64,000 nucleotides of DNA from Acidobacteriota bacterium. Its GTDB lineage: Bacteria; Acidobacteriota; Terriglobia; Acidiferrales; UBA7541. The number at the start of each line of letters is the position of its first letter. The stretch's first letter is position 1. The stretch spans positions 1 through 64,000 of the forward strand of contig JABCZJ010000004.1 in assembly GCA_013289715.1 (NCBI GenBank), read 5' to 3'. Positions 1 to 8,898 of the stretch are shown one piece after another. Made by a program: the position numbers and the translations under genes. The notes under the pieces are model-generated. The model made no database searches and had not been told where the DNA came from. It saw only the letters and a program-made list of their open reading frames with translations.

Positions 1-61
1 GCTGCTTTCGGTTCACGTAGCGAATCAGAGGCTGTTTGCTGATCGGATTTTCTTGGCTCAT
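1..61 (-). CDS. Possible transposase N-terminus, cut by the left edge
   Basis: An ATG at 61 opens a minus-strand frame that runs off the window after 20 codons, containing SKQPLIRYVNRKQ. That wording recalls the first residues of IS4/IS1182-type DDE transposases, which often begin with a motif like R-x-V/R-N-R-x-Q before the catalytic domain. Only 20 residues are visible. No ribosome binding site stands out before the ATG and no terminal inverted repeat was recognised. The call is a resemblance from memory, not a domain match; it could also be an unrelated gene or a chance frame. Confidence 0.3.
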   Translation of the reverse strand, partial: MSQENPISKQPLIRYVNRKQ

Positions 62-351
62 GCCGCGAGCTTACGGCAGACTTCTTTTTTTGCAAGATGG
101 AAATTCAGAGGTTTCTTCACAGCTTCTGCGGCGAGAGTGCGGCACCCGGAAAAACCAGGCGTTCCCTTGGGTGGTGTGGAAAGGTTGGCCACTCGCCCAC
201 CCGGAAATTCTTGATGCGTTCCTTTGATTGGCGCGGACAGGTAGCCAGCCCGTTATAAATGAGTGCGATTTCGGCCTAGGATTTGATATACAGGCACGTA
301 CAATAACTCGCATATTTGGAAAAGTTCGCGCGGTGGACCAAGGGGCGACGA
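62..351. other. Intergenic region, 290 bp, no gene supported
   Basis: The short frames here have no recognisable protein and no ribosome binding site. Around 128-147 the text GCGAGAGTGCGGCACCCG closely matches one arm of a hairpin repeat at 14679-14695, so part of this stretch may be a decayed intergenic repeat. The final bases (AAGGGG, about 8 nt before 352) serve as ribosome binding site of the next gene. Confidence 0.5.
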
Positions 352-3300
352 ATGATCAGATGGAAATGCACCGCTGGAATCGTTGCGCTGGTGATAGTCG
401 CTGCCGCTGCCCCAGCCGAAGATTCGGGAACGCCTTCGAGTCCGCCCGCTGATTCCGCGCAGACCACTACTCCTCCGAAGCAAGAGCCAGCGCCGCCAGC
501 ACCTGCCGCAAAGCCTTCGAGAATTCGGGTTGGTGGGAATGTCGCAGCACAGGGCTTGGTCCATCAAGTTGTGCCGATCTATCCGCAACTAGCCAAGGAA
601 GCGCATATCAGCGGCACCGTAGCGCTTCATTGCGTTATCGGCAAAGACGGAACCGTGACGCAGCTTGAATACGTATCCGGGCCGCCGATGCTAATGAAGT
701 CGGCGATGGACGCCGTTCGCCAATGGGTCTATAAGCCGACTCTGCTCAACGGCGAAGCGGTTGAAGTGGATACCACGATCAGTGTTGTTTTCACGCTGGG
801 TGGCAATCCGACGCCAGCAACGACAGACAAAGCACAGGCTCCTTCGGCTTCTGCAGCGGCAACTTCAGAACTCCCGATACCCAGCCCTCGAGCCAAGGCG
901 TTTGACATTTCGCAGGCGCCCTGCGTTTACGAACAAGTGCGCGGAGCAATGCGGTACGAAAACGACGGCACCGGCACGCTCGAAATCAAAGCGCGAATTA
1001 AGGTTCAGTCCGGTGCGTGTATCGAGAGAGCCGGCCAGCTGGTCTTCAATTACAACAGCGAAAATGAACGGCTGGACATCGTCCGCATTCAAGTCACGAA
1101 GCCGGATGGTAAAACGGTGAATTCCGGGGCGGAGGCAGTGCAGGATCTAAGCGCGCCGGTGGCGCTGCAGGCGCCGATGTACAGCGATGCGCGGCAAAAG
1201 CACGTTACCGTTGCGGGGCTTTCTGTTGGCGATACCGTGGAGTACGACGTCATCAACACCACCGTGAAGCCCCTGACGCCGGGCCAATTCTGGCAGACAT
1301 GGAAGTTCGCCGACGACGCTCCCTGTCTTGACGAGCAAGTTGAGTTGAATGTCCCGCGGAGCCGGTCACTTAAGATGAAGAGCCCGCCGGACGTATCGCC
1401 CGTTTCCCACGCGGAAGGCGACCGCGAGATTTACGTTTGGAAGACCACGACCGACCACGCCGCAGAAGCTCCCCTGCCAGGGTTAGCAAATACGCAAGGC
1501 TTTGACCCGACGGCGCTGCTGCGCGGCGTTCAGCCTCTGCCGTTCCGCAAAATCTCGTTCAGCACGTTTGAAAACTGGACGCAAGTAGGCCTGTGGTATT
1601 CACAACTGGAACATGACCGGCGCGTCCCATCCGCCGAAGTAAAAGCACAAGCGGACGAAATCGCCAAAGACGCGACGTCCGACCTTGCCAAGGCGCAAGC
1701 CTTGTACCGGTGGGTCGCACGCAATATTCGCTACGTCAGCCTCTCGTTCGGAGTGGGCCGCTATCAGCCGCATTACGCGGCGGAAGTTCTGACGAATCGT
1801 TACGGCGATTGCAAAGACAAAGCAACATTGCTCGACGCTCTGCTGGAGGCGGAAGGGATTCACAGCTCGACGGCCCTGATCAACAGCAAATTCGATGTCG
1901 ATCCCGACGTCCCCGCACCATCCCAATTCGATCACGCCATTTCGTTCGTATCGACCGGGGGCAAGGACATGTGGCTCGATTCGACCGCGCAGGTGGCCCC
2001 CTTCCAATATCTGCTACCGCAACTCCGCGGCAAAGATGCCCTGATCGTTTTTTCGGAGCACGGAGCGGAATTGCGCAGAACTCCAGCCGAGCTGCCATTC
2101 CCGAAATACTACCGGCTGGATGTTGACGGCAGTGTGACCAAACGGAAAGTCGACCTGCAGCTCGCCTTTGAAGCACGCGGAGACCTCGAGGTTTTGGCGA
2201 GATCCGCGATGCTCAGCTTACCGCTCAGCCAACTCACTCAAGCGATGAGCATGGGCGCTAAAAAATCTTCGCCGGATAGCAACGCCTCGTTCACCGACCT
2301 GAAAACTGGAGACCCGTTTGATACCACGAAGCCCTTCCGTGTAGAGGTGCACATCAATATAGAGTTGCCTGAGACCTCGACGGCCTCGACATCCTCTTCG
2401 TCCAAGTCCAGTAGCTCTGACGTGAACGATGCGCTGAAGCTATTTCTTCCGGAACCGCCGTCATCACCCAGACCGCTCTCGTTGTACGGACCAAAGGAAA
2501 TGGAGTTCAAAGTAAAATTGGACATGCCCGAGACGACAGACTTCCCCAGGATTCAGCCGGCGCACGTCACCACGGATTTTGCGCAGTTCGACGCGAGCGG
2601 ATCGGTGGAAGGTCACGTCGTTTCCATAGACCTCGATTTGAATATTCGAGCGTCGGAGATTTCCGCAGCGCAAGTGTCAGAGTACACTCACTTCCGGGAC
2701 GACGCTTTGGAAAAGTTGAATAATTTCATCAAGAGCGTGAAGGAGAGTAAGCGGGCCACGGTTCCTGCAACTTCTGCGGCATCGCCATCCGCCGCGGATC
2801 CATCCTCGCCTACCGATGAAGAGGAAGCGCGCCAATTGTATGCGTCGGGCCTGAAAGCGCTGAAAGCAGGCAACTACCACGCGGCGGTGGAATTGCTGGA
2901 AACTTCCACGGCTCGCGACCCTCACAACAGCTCCGCGTTGAACGATCTGGGACGCGCATATATGTCGTTGAATGAGCTGCCGCAAGCCGTTGTCGCGTTG
3001 CGCAAGGCGACGGAGGTCAACCCCGAGGACCCGTACGCCTTCAATAACCTGGGACTGGCTTTGATGCGGCAGCGAAAGTTCGATGAAGCGACCGCAGCCT
3101 TCAAGAAACAGCTCGAAATCAATCCGCAAGACCGTTTTGTTCACCCCAATCTGGGCCGGCTCTACTTGCAAACGAACGAATACGAGAAAGCAGTAGCCGA
3201 ACTCGAGATTGCGGCGCAGGCTGCGCCCAATGACGCCACCATCCATGAGAACCTTGGCTACGGATATGCCAAGACAAACCAGCCCGAAAAAGCTGTGAAA

Positions 3301-4071
3301 GCGATGGAACGCGCGCTCGAACTCTCTCCTGTGCCCTCGATGCAAAACACCGTCGCCTACGAAATGGCGGAAATGAATGTGCACCTCGATCGCGCGGAAG
3401 CTCTCGTACAATCAGCGATAGCCACGCTCTCCGCGCAGTCGAATACGACAGACCTATCCGCGCTTTCCAATGCCGACACCAGTCGCATGTGTAGCTTAGC
3501 CGCCTACTGGGACACGCTTGGCTGGATTAAATTCCAAGCAGGCGACATGCCGCAAGCCGAGAAATTCATAAGTGCCGCGTGGGGGCTGTGTGAATACCCG
3601 GCGATTGGCGACCATCTCGGACAGATTTACGAGAAAGAGGGGCGCAGGACGGACGCAACCGTTCAGTATGAGATAACGCTCGGGAAGCCTTACGCTATGC
3701 CCGAAGCGCGCGCGCGCCTCGCCGCGCTGCTTCCGTCAGGCGACGATCTCGACGTCAAAATCACCAATGTAAAAATGAAGCGCGCAGCCGGCGAGGGAAT
3801 AAAATTCAATAACTCGCGCAACATTGACGATAACGGAGAGCTGTGGCTGCTGCTAAAACCCGGACCCGCTGTGGCGGGCGTTCAATTTATTAGAGGTAGT
3901 GACGAGCTGAAAGCCACCGCTGCTGATATTCACGCGCTACATTTCCCGGATACCTTTCCGGATTCCACGCCGATTACATTACTCCGGCAGGCGTGGGTGA
4001 CCTGTTCCAACAACACTCATGAATGCAAGATCGGTCTAATCCCCGCCGACTTGGTTTCGTCCGCGAAGTAG
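352..4071 (+). CDS. TonB_C / DUF3857 / transglutaminase-like / TPR periplasmic protein
   Basis: Predicted exported protein of 1239 residues. The ATG at 352 follows AAGGGG and begins a signal peptide (MIRWKCTAGIVALVIVAAAAPAED); an upstream in-frame TTG at 316 is less likely. After a Pro-rich linker comes a TonB C-terminal-like domain (roughly residues 45-155), then a DUF3857 region, then a transglutaminase-like core with the Cys in YGDCKDK, a His in QFDHAI and an Asp in MWLDST. A Ser/Thr-rich linker leads to about six TPR units between roughly residues 840 and 1130, and a small C-terminal beta-rich tail. DUF3857 plus transglutaminase is a known pairing of unclear function; having TonB_C in front and TPRs behind is less usual. 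It stands alone, with 106 bp to the next gene. Confidence 0.85.
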   Translation: MIRWKCTAGIVALVIVAAAAPAEDSGTPSSPPADSAQTTTPPKQEPAPPAPAAKPSRIRVGGNVAAQGLVHQVVPIYPQLAKEAHISGTVALHCVIGKDGTVTQLEYVSGPPMLMKSAMDAVRQWVYKPTLLNGEAVEVDTTISVVFTLGGNPTPATTDKAQAPSASAAATSELPIPSPRAKAFDISQAPCVYEQVRGAMRYENDGTGTLEIKARIKVQSGACIERAGQLVFNYNSENERLDIVRIQVTKPDGKTVNSGAEAVQDLSAPVALQAPMYSDARQKHVTVAGLSVGDTVEYDVINTTVKPLTPGQFWQTWKFADDAPCLDEQVELNVPRSRSLKMKSPPDVSPVSHAEGDREIYVWKTTTDHAAEAPLPGLANTQGFDPTALLRGVQPLPFRKISFSTFENWTQVGLWYSQLEHDRRVPSAEVKAQADEIAKDATSDLAKAQALYRWVARNIRYVSLSFGVGRYQPHYAAEVLTNRYGDCKDKATLLDALLEAEGIHSSTALINSKFDVDPDVPAPSQFDHAISFVSTGGKDMWLDSTAQVAPFQYLLPQLRGKDALIVFSEHGAELRRTPAELPFPKYYRLDVDGSVTKRKVDLQLAFEARGDLEVLARSAMLSLPLSQLTQAMSMGAKKSSPDSNASFTDLKTGDPFDTTKPFRVEVHINIELPETSTASTSSSSKSSSSDVNDALKLFLPEPPSSPRPLSLYGPKEMEFKVKLDMPETTDFPRIQPAHVTTDFAQFDASGSVEGHVVSIDLDLNIRASEISAAQVSEYTHFRDDALEKLNNFIKSVKESKRATVPATSAASPSAADPSSPTDEEEARQLYASGLKALKAGNYHAAVELLETSTARDPHNSSALNDLGRAYMSLNELPQAVVALRKATEVNPEDPYAFNNLGLALMRQRKFDEATAAFKKQLEINPQDRFVHPNLGRLYLQTNEYEKAVAELEIAAQAAPNDATIHENLGYGYAKTNQPEKAVKAMERALELSPVPSMQNTVAYEMAEMNVHLDRAEALVQSAIATLSAQSNTTDLSALSNADTSRMCSLAAYWDTLGWIKFQAGDMPQAEKFISAAWGLCEYPAIGDHLGQIYEKEGRRTDATVQYEITLGKPYAMPEARARLAALLPSGDDLDVKITNVKMKRAAGEGIKFNNSRNIDDNGELWLLLKPGPAVAGVQFIRGSDELKATAADIHALHFPDTFPDSTPITLLRQAWVTCSNNTHECKIGLIPADLVSSAK

Positions 4072-4177
4072 TCGATCCTCGTATACCGTGCGTGACTCGG
4101 GAAGTTGCGTGGGTTCGTTGACTTGCCGGGCCGGGCAAAATAGTATGCAGCCCTTGAGTTAGTTTCCTTCCCTGAAT

Positions 4178-7117
4178 ATGGCGCTTATAACTATGCTGTT
4201 CACCGACGTGGTCGCGTCCAGCGCTACCAAGCGGGACACGTCGCTCGGGCGGGACAATCGCGAGCGCGATCACGCCTATCTGACGCAAGTGCAGAGGCCG
4301 CATTTCGAGCTGGTGCGCGCGTGCTGCAGTGCGCATGGCGGACGAGAAGTCAGCACCACGGGCGACGCATTCTTTTTGACATTCGAGGATCCAACCGCCG
4401 CAGTGCGCTGCGCCGCGAGCATTCAAGAACGACTGGCGCAGAATCCGATCGAGACGCCTGGGGGTGCTTTGCGGTTGCGCATCGGCATCCACTCGGGATT
4501 CCCGGAATTTTTCGAGGGCAGCTGGCACGGGACGGACGTGGACACGGCGGCGCGGGTGGCGTCCACGGCAACGGAACGGCAAATATTGGTTTCGTCGCGG
4601 ACGTACGAACTCGTCCGCCAAATGACGGACGTAAAATTCCACTCCCGCGGCGAGTTCGCAATGAAGGGTGTGGAGCGCATGGTGCTGTGGGAGGCCGCTT
4701 GGGATGGAAAAGGCCCGCGGCCGACGGCCATTCGACCCCTAGACGTGGGCCGGCGAAGAAAACGCAATCTGAGGATCGCTGGAGCGGTGGCGGGGACGAT
4801 GCTGGCCGTTGGGGCGGGCGTTTATTTCTACCGAAGCTACATATCCGGCCGGGTGAGCATGCCCTTGAATAACAGGCCTACCGTGGCGGTGGTGGGTTTC
4901 AAGAACCTCGGCAAACCGGAAGTGGAGTGGCTCTCGAACGCGCTCTCGGAAATGCTGAGCACGGAATTGGGGTCCACGGATGCGGTGCGCACGATATCTC
5001 CGGAGAATGTTTCCACGGCGAAGATGGATCTGGGGCTGGCGATCGTTCCGACCTTCAACATTGCGACACTGTTGAAAATCCGGCGCATTCTGCATTCCGA
5101 ATATGTGATTTCGGGCGCTTACGTCGCGATGGGAAGCGCAGGAGGCGATTCCATCCACGTGGATGTGCACCTGCAGGATGCCGATACCGGGGAATCCATT
5201 TTCTCGCTGGGAGAGGATGGCACGATTGCAAATCTGCCCGAGCTTCTGCGGAAGGTGGCGACAGATCTGCGGAACCGGCTGGGAGTTCAAGACCAGCAGG
5301 GGTCGTCCGGCGAACAATCCAAGGCAACCGCAGCATTGCCGTCGGATCCTGAGGCTTTGCGAACTTATACGGAAGGCGTCGCAAAACTGCGGTTGTTCGA
5401 TGCGCTGGGCGCGCGAGAGTTGCTGGAGAGGGCGGTCGCGCTTGCGCCCAATCTCGCGCTGCCACACGTGGGGTTGGCACGAGCGTGGGAGTTGCTGGGA
5501 TACGACGAGAAGGCGCGCGGCGAAGCCAAACTGGCGGTACAACGATCGGGCGGTTTGCCTCCGCGAGAGCAACGCTCAATCGAAGCCGAATATCACGAAA
5601 TGAATTCCCAATGGGACCAGGCCATCGCCATCTACGAGGCTTTGTGGGTTTTGTATCCGGACGAGCCAGACTACGCACTGGCGCTCGCGAACGCTCAGAC
5701 CTCCGCGGGCAAAGGGCAGGATGCCCTGGGCACGCTGGCCAAGCTGGGCAGTGAGCAGCAGATGAAGGATGATCCGCGCGTGGAACTTTCCGTGGCTTTG
5801 GCCGCTGAGTCGCTGGCGGACACTCAGAAACAGCGAGACGCAGCGCAAGACGCGGCGGAGAAGGCCACGCGACAAGAATCGCGGCTACTGGCAGCTCATG
5901 CGTATTGGCAACTTTGCAGCGCCTACTACGCTCTGGGCGAGTACCAGAAAGGAGAGGCAGCGTGCAATTCGTCGAACGGCGCCGCACCGTTCGACGATGA
6001 GATCAAGGCGCGCAGTCAGACGGTTTGGGCCAACATCATGGAGGCCCGCGGAAACATTCCTGAAGCGCTAAGTATGCGGCGACAGGCGCTGGATACAGCA
6101 CGGAAGCTTGGCTCGCAGAAAGACATGATCGGGGCACTGCAGAATCTCGCGGACATGCTTAGCTCTCAGGGAAATGCCAAAGAGGCAAGAGCTGACTACG
6201 ATGAGGCTTTCCGGATTGCGCAGGCGATCGGAGACAAACTAGGCTTGGTCAAGCTGGAGAACAGTCTGGCTAATGATTTGAGCGCCAACGGCGATTTTAC
6301 CGACGCCCAAGCTATGTATCAACGCTCACTACAAACTGCGCGAGAGATTGGAGACAAGGGCGGAATCGCGATGGCGCTTGAAAACCTGAGTTCAATACAG
6401 TTGCAGCAAGGGCATCTCACGGAAGCGCAAGATAACGCTCGGCAAGCACTCGCACTGCAACAAGAGGCCGAGTTGCAAGGCGACCGTCCATTTGCCCTGC
6501 GCGCGCTGGGAGACTTTTTCCTGGTAAAGGGAGATTTTGCAAAAGCTGGAGACAATTACGATGAATCGCTAAGACTTTCGACCGAACAGAGCTCTCCCGC
6601 AGCCATTGCCGCCAGCCGCGCCGCACTCGCTGGTCTGAAGCTCGCAGAGGACAAGCCATCCGAAGCGGAGTCTCTCGCGCGGCAGGCGGCCGAGGAGTTC
6701 AGCGCGGAAAAACTCGTTGATAGCGAGGCTGACGCGCGAAACACGCTAGCCCGGGCGCTGATTGAAGAGGGGAAATTGACTGAAGCGAGAAGCGAAGTGA
6801 ATCGTGGACTGAAACATGCTCCGCAGGACCGAATCATCCGATTGTCGCTGGCAATCACGGACGCGCGACTGAAAGGGCACGAGGGCAGGAAACCAGAAGC
6901 ACGAAAGGAGCTCGCTGACAGTCTTACAGAGGCCGACAAGATGGCGCTGGCGAGTTTGAGGCTGGAAATAAAGCTGGCTCAAGCGGAGCTGGAAACGCCT
7001 TCAGATCCAGGTTTGGCAAAACAGCGGCTGCACGAAGTTGAAGACGAGGCGCGGGCCAAGGGGTACTTGCTCCTGGCCTCTCATGCGCAGCGTAGCCGGA
7101 ACAAGCTAGCGCCGTAG
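4178..7117 (+). CDS. Class III nucleotide cyclase-like protein with extracytoplasmic TPR sensor
   Basis: 979 residues. Residues 1-175 are a class III adenylate/guanylate cyclase homology domain at the very N-terminus (LFTDVV, TTGDAFF, RIGIHSG, AARVAS, KGV). One transmembrane helix follows at about 199-217. Then comes a TolB/FlgO-like alpha-beta module (about 233-365) and a long TPR array to the end. The two metal-binding Asp positions (D10, D63) and the Arg of the AAR motif (R126) are kept. The adenine-contacting Lys position is S59, its partner Asp position is S115, and the transition-state Asn position is D122, so cAMP synthesis is not assured. The C-terminal half is organised like that of the kinase at 40994-44074. 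Likely a one-piece membrane sensor; its ligand is unknown. Confidence 0.85.
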   Translation: MALITMLFTDVVASSATKRDTSLGRDNRERDHAYLTQVQRPHFELVRACCSAHGGREVSTTGDAFFLTFEDPTAAVRCAASIQERLAQNPIETPGGALRLRIGIHSGFPEFFEGSWHGTDVDTAARVASTATERQILVSSRTYELVRQMTDVKFHSRGEFAMKGVERMVLWEAAWDGKGPRPTAIRPLDVGRRRKRNLRIAGAVAGTMLAVGAGVYFYRSYISGRVSMPLNNRPTVAVVGFKNLGKPEVEWLSNALSEMLSTELGSTDAVRTISPENVSTAKMDLGLAIVPTFNIATLLKIRRILHSEYVISGAYVAMGSAGGDSIHVDVHLQDADTGESIFSLGEDGTIANLPELLRKVATDLRNRLGVQDQQGSSGEQSKATAALPSDPEALRTYTEGVAKLRLFDALGARELLERAVALAPNLALPHVGLARAWELLGYDEKARGEAKLAVQRSGGLPPREQRSIEAEYHEMNSQWDQAIAIYEALWVLYPDEPDYALALANAQTSAGKGQDALGTLAKLGSEQQMKDDPRVELSVALAAESLADTQKQRDAAQDAAEKATRQESRLLAAHAYWQLCSAYYALGEYQKGEAACNSSNGAAPFDDEIKARSQTVWANIMEARGNIPEALSMRRQALDTARKLGSQKDMIGALQNLADMLSSQGNAKEARADYDEAFRIAQAIGDKLGLVKLENSLANDLSANGDFTDAQAMYQRSLQTAREIGDKGGIAMALENLSSIQLQQGHLTEAQDNARQALALQQEAELQGDRPFALRALGDFFLVKGDFAKAGDNYDESLRLSTEQSSPAAIAASRAALAGLKLAEDKPSEAESLARQAAEEFSAEKLVDSEADARNTLARALIEEGKLTEARSEVNRGLKHAPQDRIIRLSLAITDARLKGHEGRKPEARKELADSLTEADKMALASLRLEIKLAQAELETPSDPGLAKQRLHEVEDEARAKGYLLLASHAQRSRNKLAP

Positions 7118-7182
7118 CGTCCCTCTTTCCGAGCGAACGAACCTGAGGTGAACTCCCCAGCTGCGCGATTGAGAATCGGGCG

Positions 7183-7827
7183 CTAAGAACGCGCTTCACG
7201 CCCGGAGCGTCTTCGCACCAATAGCCCCACCAATCCGGCGCCTAGCAATACCAACGAACCTGGCTCAGGGGCGGCCGCAGGAGGAGTGGTCGAAACGCTG
7301 ATGGAAGAAAAATCGGAAGCGGAAAATTCCACGTTGTCCGTGGTGCCGAAAATCAGAGCCATCGTGTAGTTGCCCGTGACGGTGGTGCACCCAGGGGCGG
7401 AGATCTGGAACACGCCTGCACTCGGGCCGCTGGAGCTGAGCGTATTCAGACAGTTCAACTGGGCGGTGGTTAAGCTAACGCCTCCGAGGGGATCGCAGGT
7501 GCCTATGAACGAACTGGCAGCGCAAAAAACTCCATTGAAAAAGACGTCATCCGCGAGACCACTTATGTTGATTGTGGTCCCGCCGGGCAGATCGGGCGTG
7601 TCAATCTCGAGGTAGCTGTCAGCACCAAAGCTGTCAGAGTCATCGATTGACGCGATAAATCCGCTCCCCAATGGTACGGGTGTAATCGAGGTATCCTGGG
7701 TAAGAGAACCGTTGGGAAAGCTGCCATAATTCGATTTACCAGTGGCCCCGACTGAACTCGCCGAGCATATTGAGGAATACCCCAAGCACAAACCCAAAGC
7801 CGCCAGAGCAGCAACCTTAAACCTCAT
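7183..7827 (-). CDS. PEP-CTERM sorting domain protein
   Basis: Predicted secreted protein of 214 residues. The ATG at 7827 is chosen because GAGGAGG lies just before it and a signal peptide follows (MRFKVAALAALGLCLG...SICSAS); an upstream ATG at 7866 would spoil the signal. The body is Ser/Thr/Gly-rich with no recognised enzymatic domain. The C-terminus has the full PEP-CTERM tripartite signal: PEPGSLVLLG, a short hydrophobic stretch and an Arg cluster (RRRSGRE). Such tails are cut by exosortases in the inner membrane, usually in exopolysaccharide-producing bacteria. No exosortase gene is in this window. It converges on the cyclase gene with 65 bp between. Confidence 0.85.
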   Translation of the reverse strand: MRFKVAALAALGLCLGYSSICSASSVGATGKSNYGSFPNGSLTQDTSITPVPLGSGFIASIDDSDSFGADSYLEIDTPDLPGGTTINISGLADDVFFNGVFCAASSFIGTCDPLGGVSLTTAQLNCLNTLSSSGPSAGVFQISAPGCTTVTGNYTMALIFGTTDNVEFSASDFSSISVSTTPPAAAPEPGSLVLLGAGLVGLLVRRRSGREARS

Positions 7828-8058
7828 GTGTCCTCCTCGGATCGAACCGCAGGCAAACTTCATCACTGGTTGCTTGAGAACTCAGCACGCGCTTTGCCGT
7901 TCTTGGGAGAGAAACGCGACGCGATGTATCTAAGGAGCTAATTCCTTGTTCTGGAATGATTTAAGGTCGGGAGGACGCGGTCGAGGACGGTGGCGCGGCT
8001 TACAGGCGCGGAACGCGGACTGCAAAGCTCTGCACAATAAGTGAATGCGACTGCGGGT

Positions 8059-8439
8059 TTACGGCGATTGATGGCGGGAGGCGGCTTCGATGGCTCTTTC
8101 CAGGTCGGTGCCTATGCGGGATTTTGTTATGTAGGCGCGGACGCCGGTTTGGGCGGCGTAGCGGGCCAGGTCGAGCGATTCGAAGTGGGTGACGATCAGA
8201 ATTTCGGCTTCGGGGGAGTCGCGTCGAATGATTTCGGCGGCGGAGAGGCCGTCCATGGCGGGCATGGAGATATCGAGGAGGATTACGTCGGGCTTCAGCT
8301 CGGCGGCTTTTTTCACGGCGTCCTCGCCGTCTTCGGCTTCGCCGCAGATCGTCCAATTCTCGTGATACTGCAGGAGCAATTTCAGGCCGGCGCGTACGGT
8401 GGGGCTGTCGTCTGCAATCAGGATGCGAACTGCTTCCAT
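8059..8439 (-). CDS. Receiver-only response regulator
   Basis: 126 residues that form only a CheY/NarL-type receiver domain. Acidic pocket D10-D11, phospho-acceptor D56 (LLDIS), switch Thr T84 and conserved K106 are present. The protein stops about 20 residues after K106 without the LuxR-type HTH that its closest-looking relatives (NarL/FixJ group) carry. No HTH remnant is visible downstream. The ATG at 8439 was preferred over GTG at 8451 because GAGGTG lies about 10 nt before it. No histidine kinase is adjacent, so it is an orphan. It may work in a phosphorelay or by protein contact. Confidence 0.85.
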   Translation of the reverse strand: MEAVRILIADDSPTVRAGLKLLLQYHENWTICGEAEDGEDAVKKAAELKPDVILLDISMPAMDGLSAAEIIRRDSPEAEILIVTHFESLDLARYAAQTGVRAYITKSRIGTDLERAIEAASRHQSP

Positions 8440-8898
8440 GGGCCGGTGCACCTCGCGCTCGTTGCGCAGTACTATCAGTACTCTATAGGCCGGACAACGA
8501 AATGCACATCAGGTGTTCTGTGTAGTACTCGTGAGGACGACCGCAAAGGCTAAGGGAGGCCCCCGCCAGCGGCAGGCAGGCTTCGCTCGCGGTTGCGGGG
8601 TCCCTTGGGCACGTATCTCAAGGCAAGTCCTTCGCGCCCACCACCGCGGGTTCTCAGGACAAGCAGGATGAGGGCGAAGGGGCCGACGAGACGCCAGCGC
8701 TATCGGGTCGCTTGCGCTTTGGCGCGAGTCGAATGCTGGGATATACTTCTAGGCCGGTCGGCGGGCTGGAACGTCTTACGCGCGGCGGGCGTTGCCCGTG
8801 CGCCGAGGCTTTGTGGCCGGACGGCGCGGCTGTAGATTATTTGCGTTCCTATATTTGGCAATCGTATTCGCTCATAAGGCTGACTGCACACGGACAAG
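8440..8898. other. Intergenic region, 459 bp, with a long two-part hairpin
   Basis: No coding frame here has a ribosome binding site or a recognisable protein. The notable structure is AAGGGA (8552-8557) and CCCCGC (8561-8566) pairing with GCGGGG (8595-8600) and TCCCTT (8601-8606). Further on, GGATGAGGGCGAAGG-type text resembles general intergenic repeat material. The last 60 bp are AT-richer and probably hold the promoter of the FAD oxidoreductase gene, but no convincing -35/-10 pair was found. Confidence 0.5.

Noticed and set aside
7828..7960. A riboswitch in the leader of the PEP-CTERM gene
   Set aside because: Segments such as GGCAAAGCG recall GEMM-type leaders, but the conserved GCAAAGCC/GGGTTGCC framework could not be assembled.
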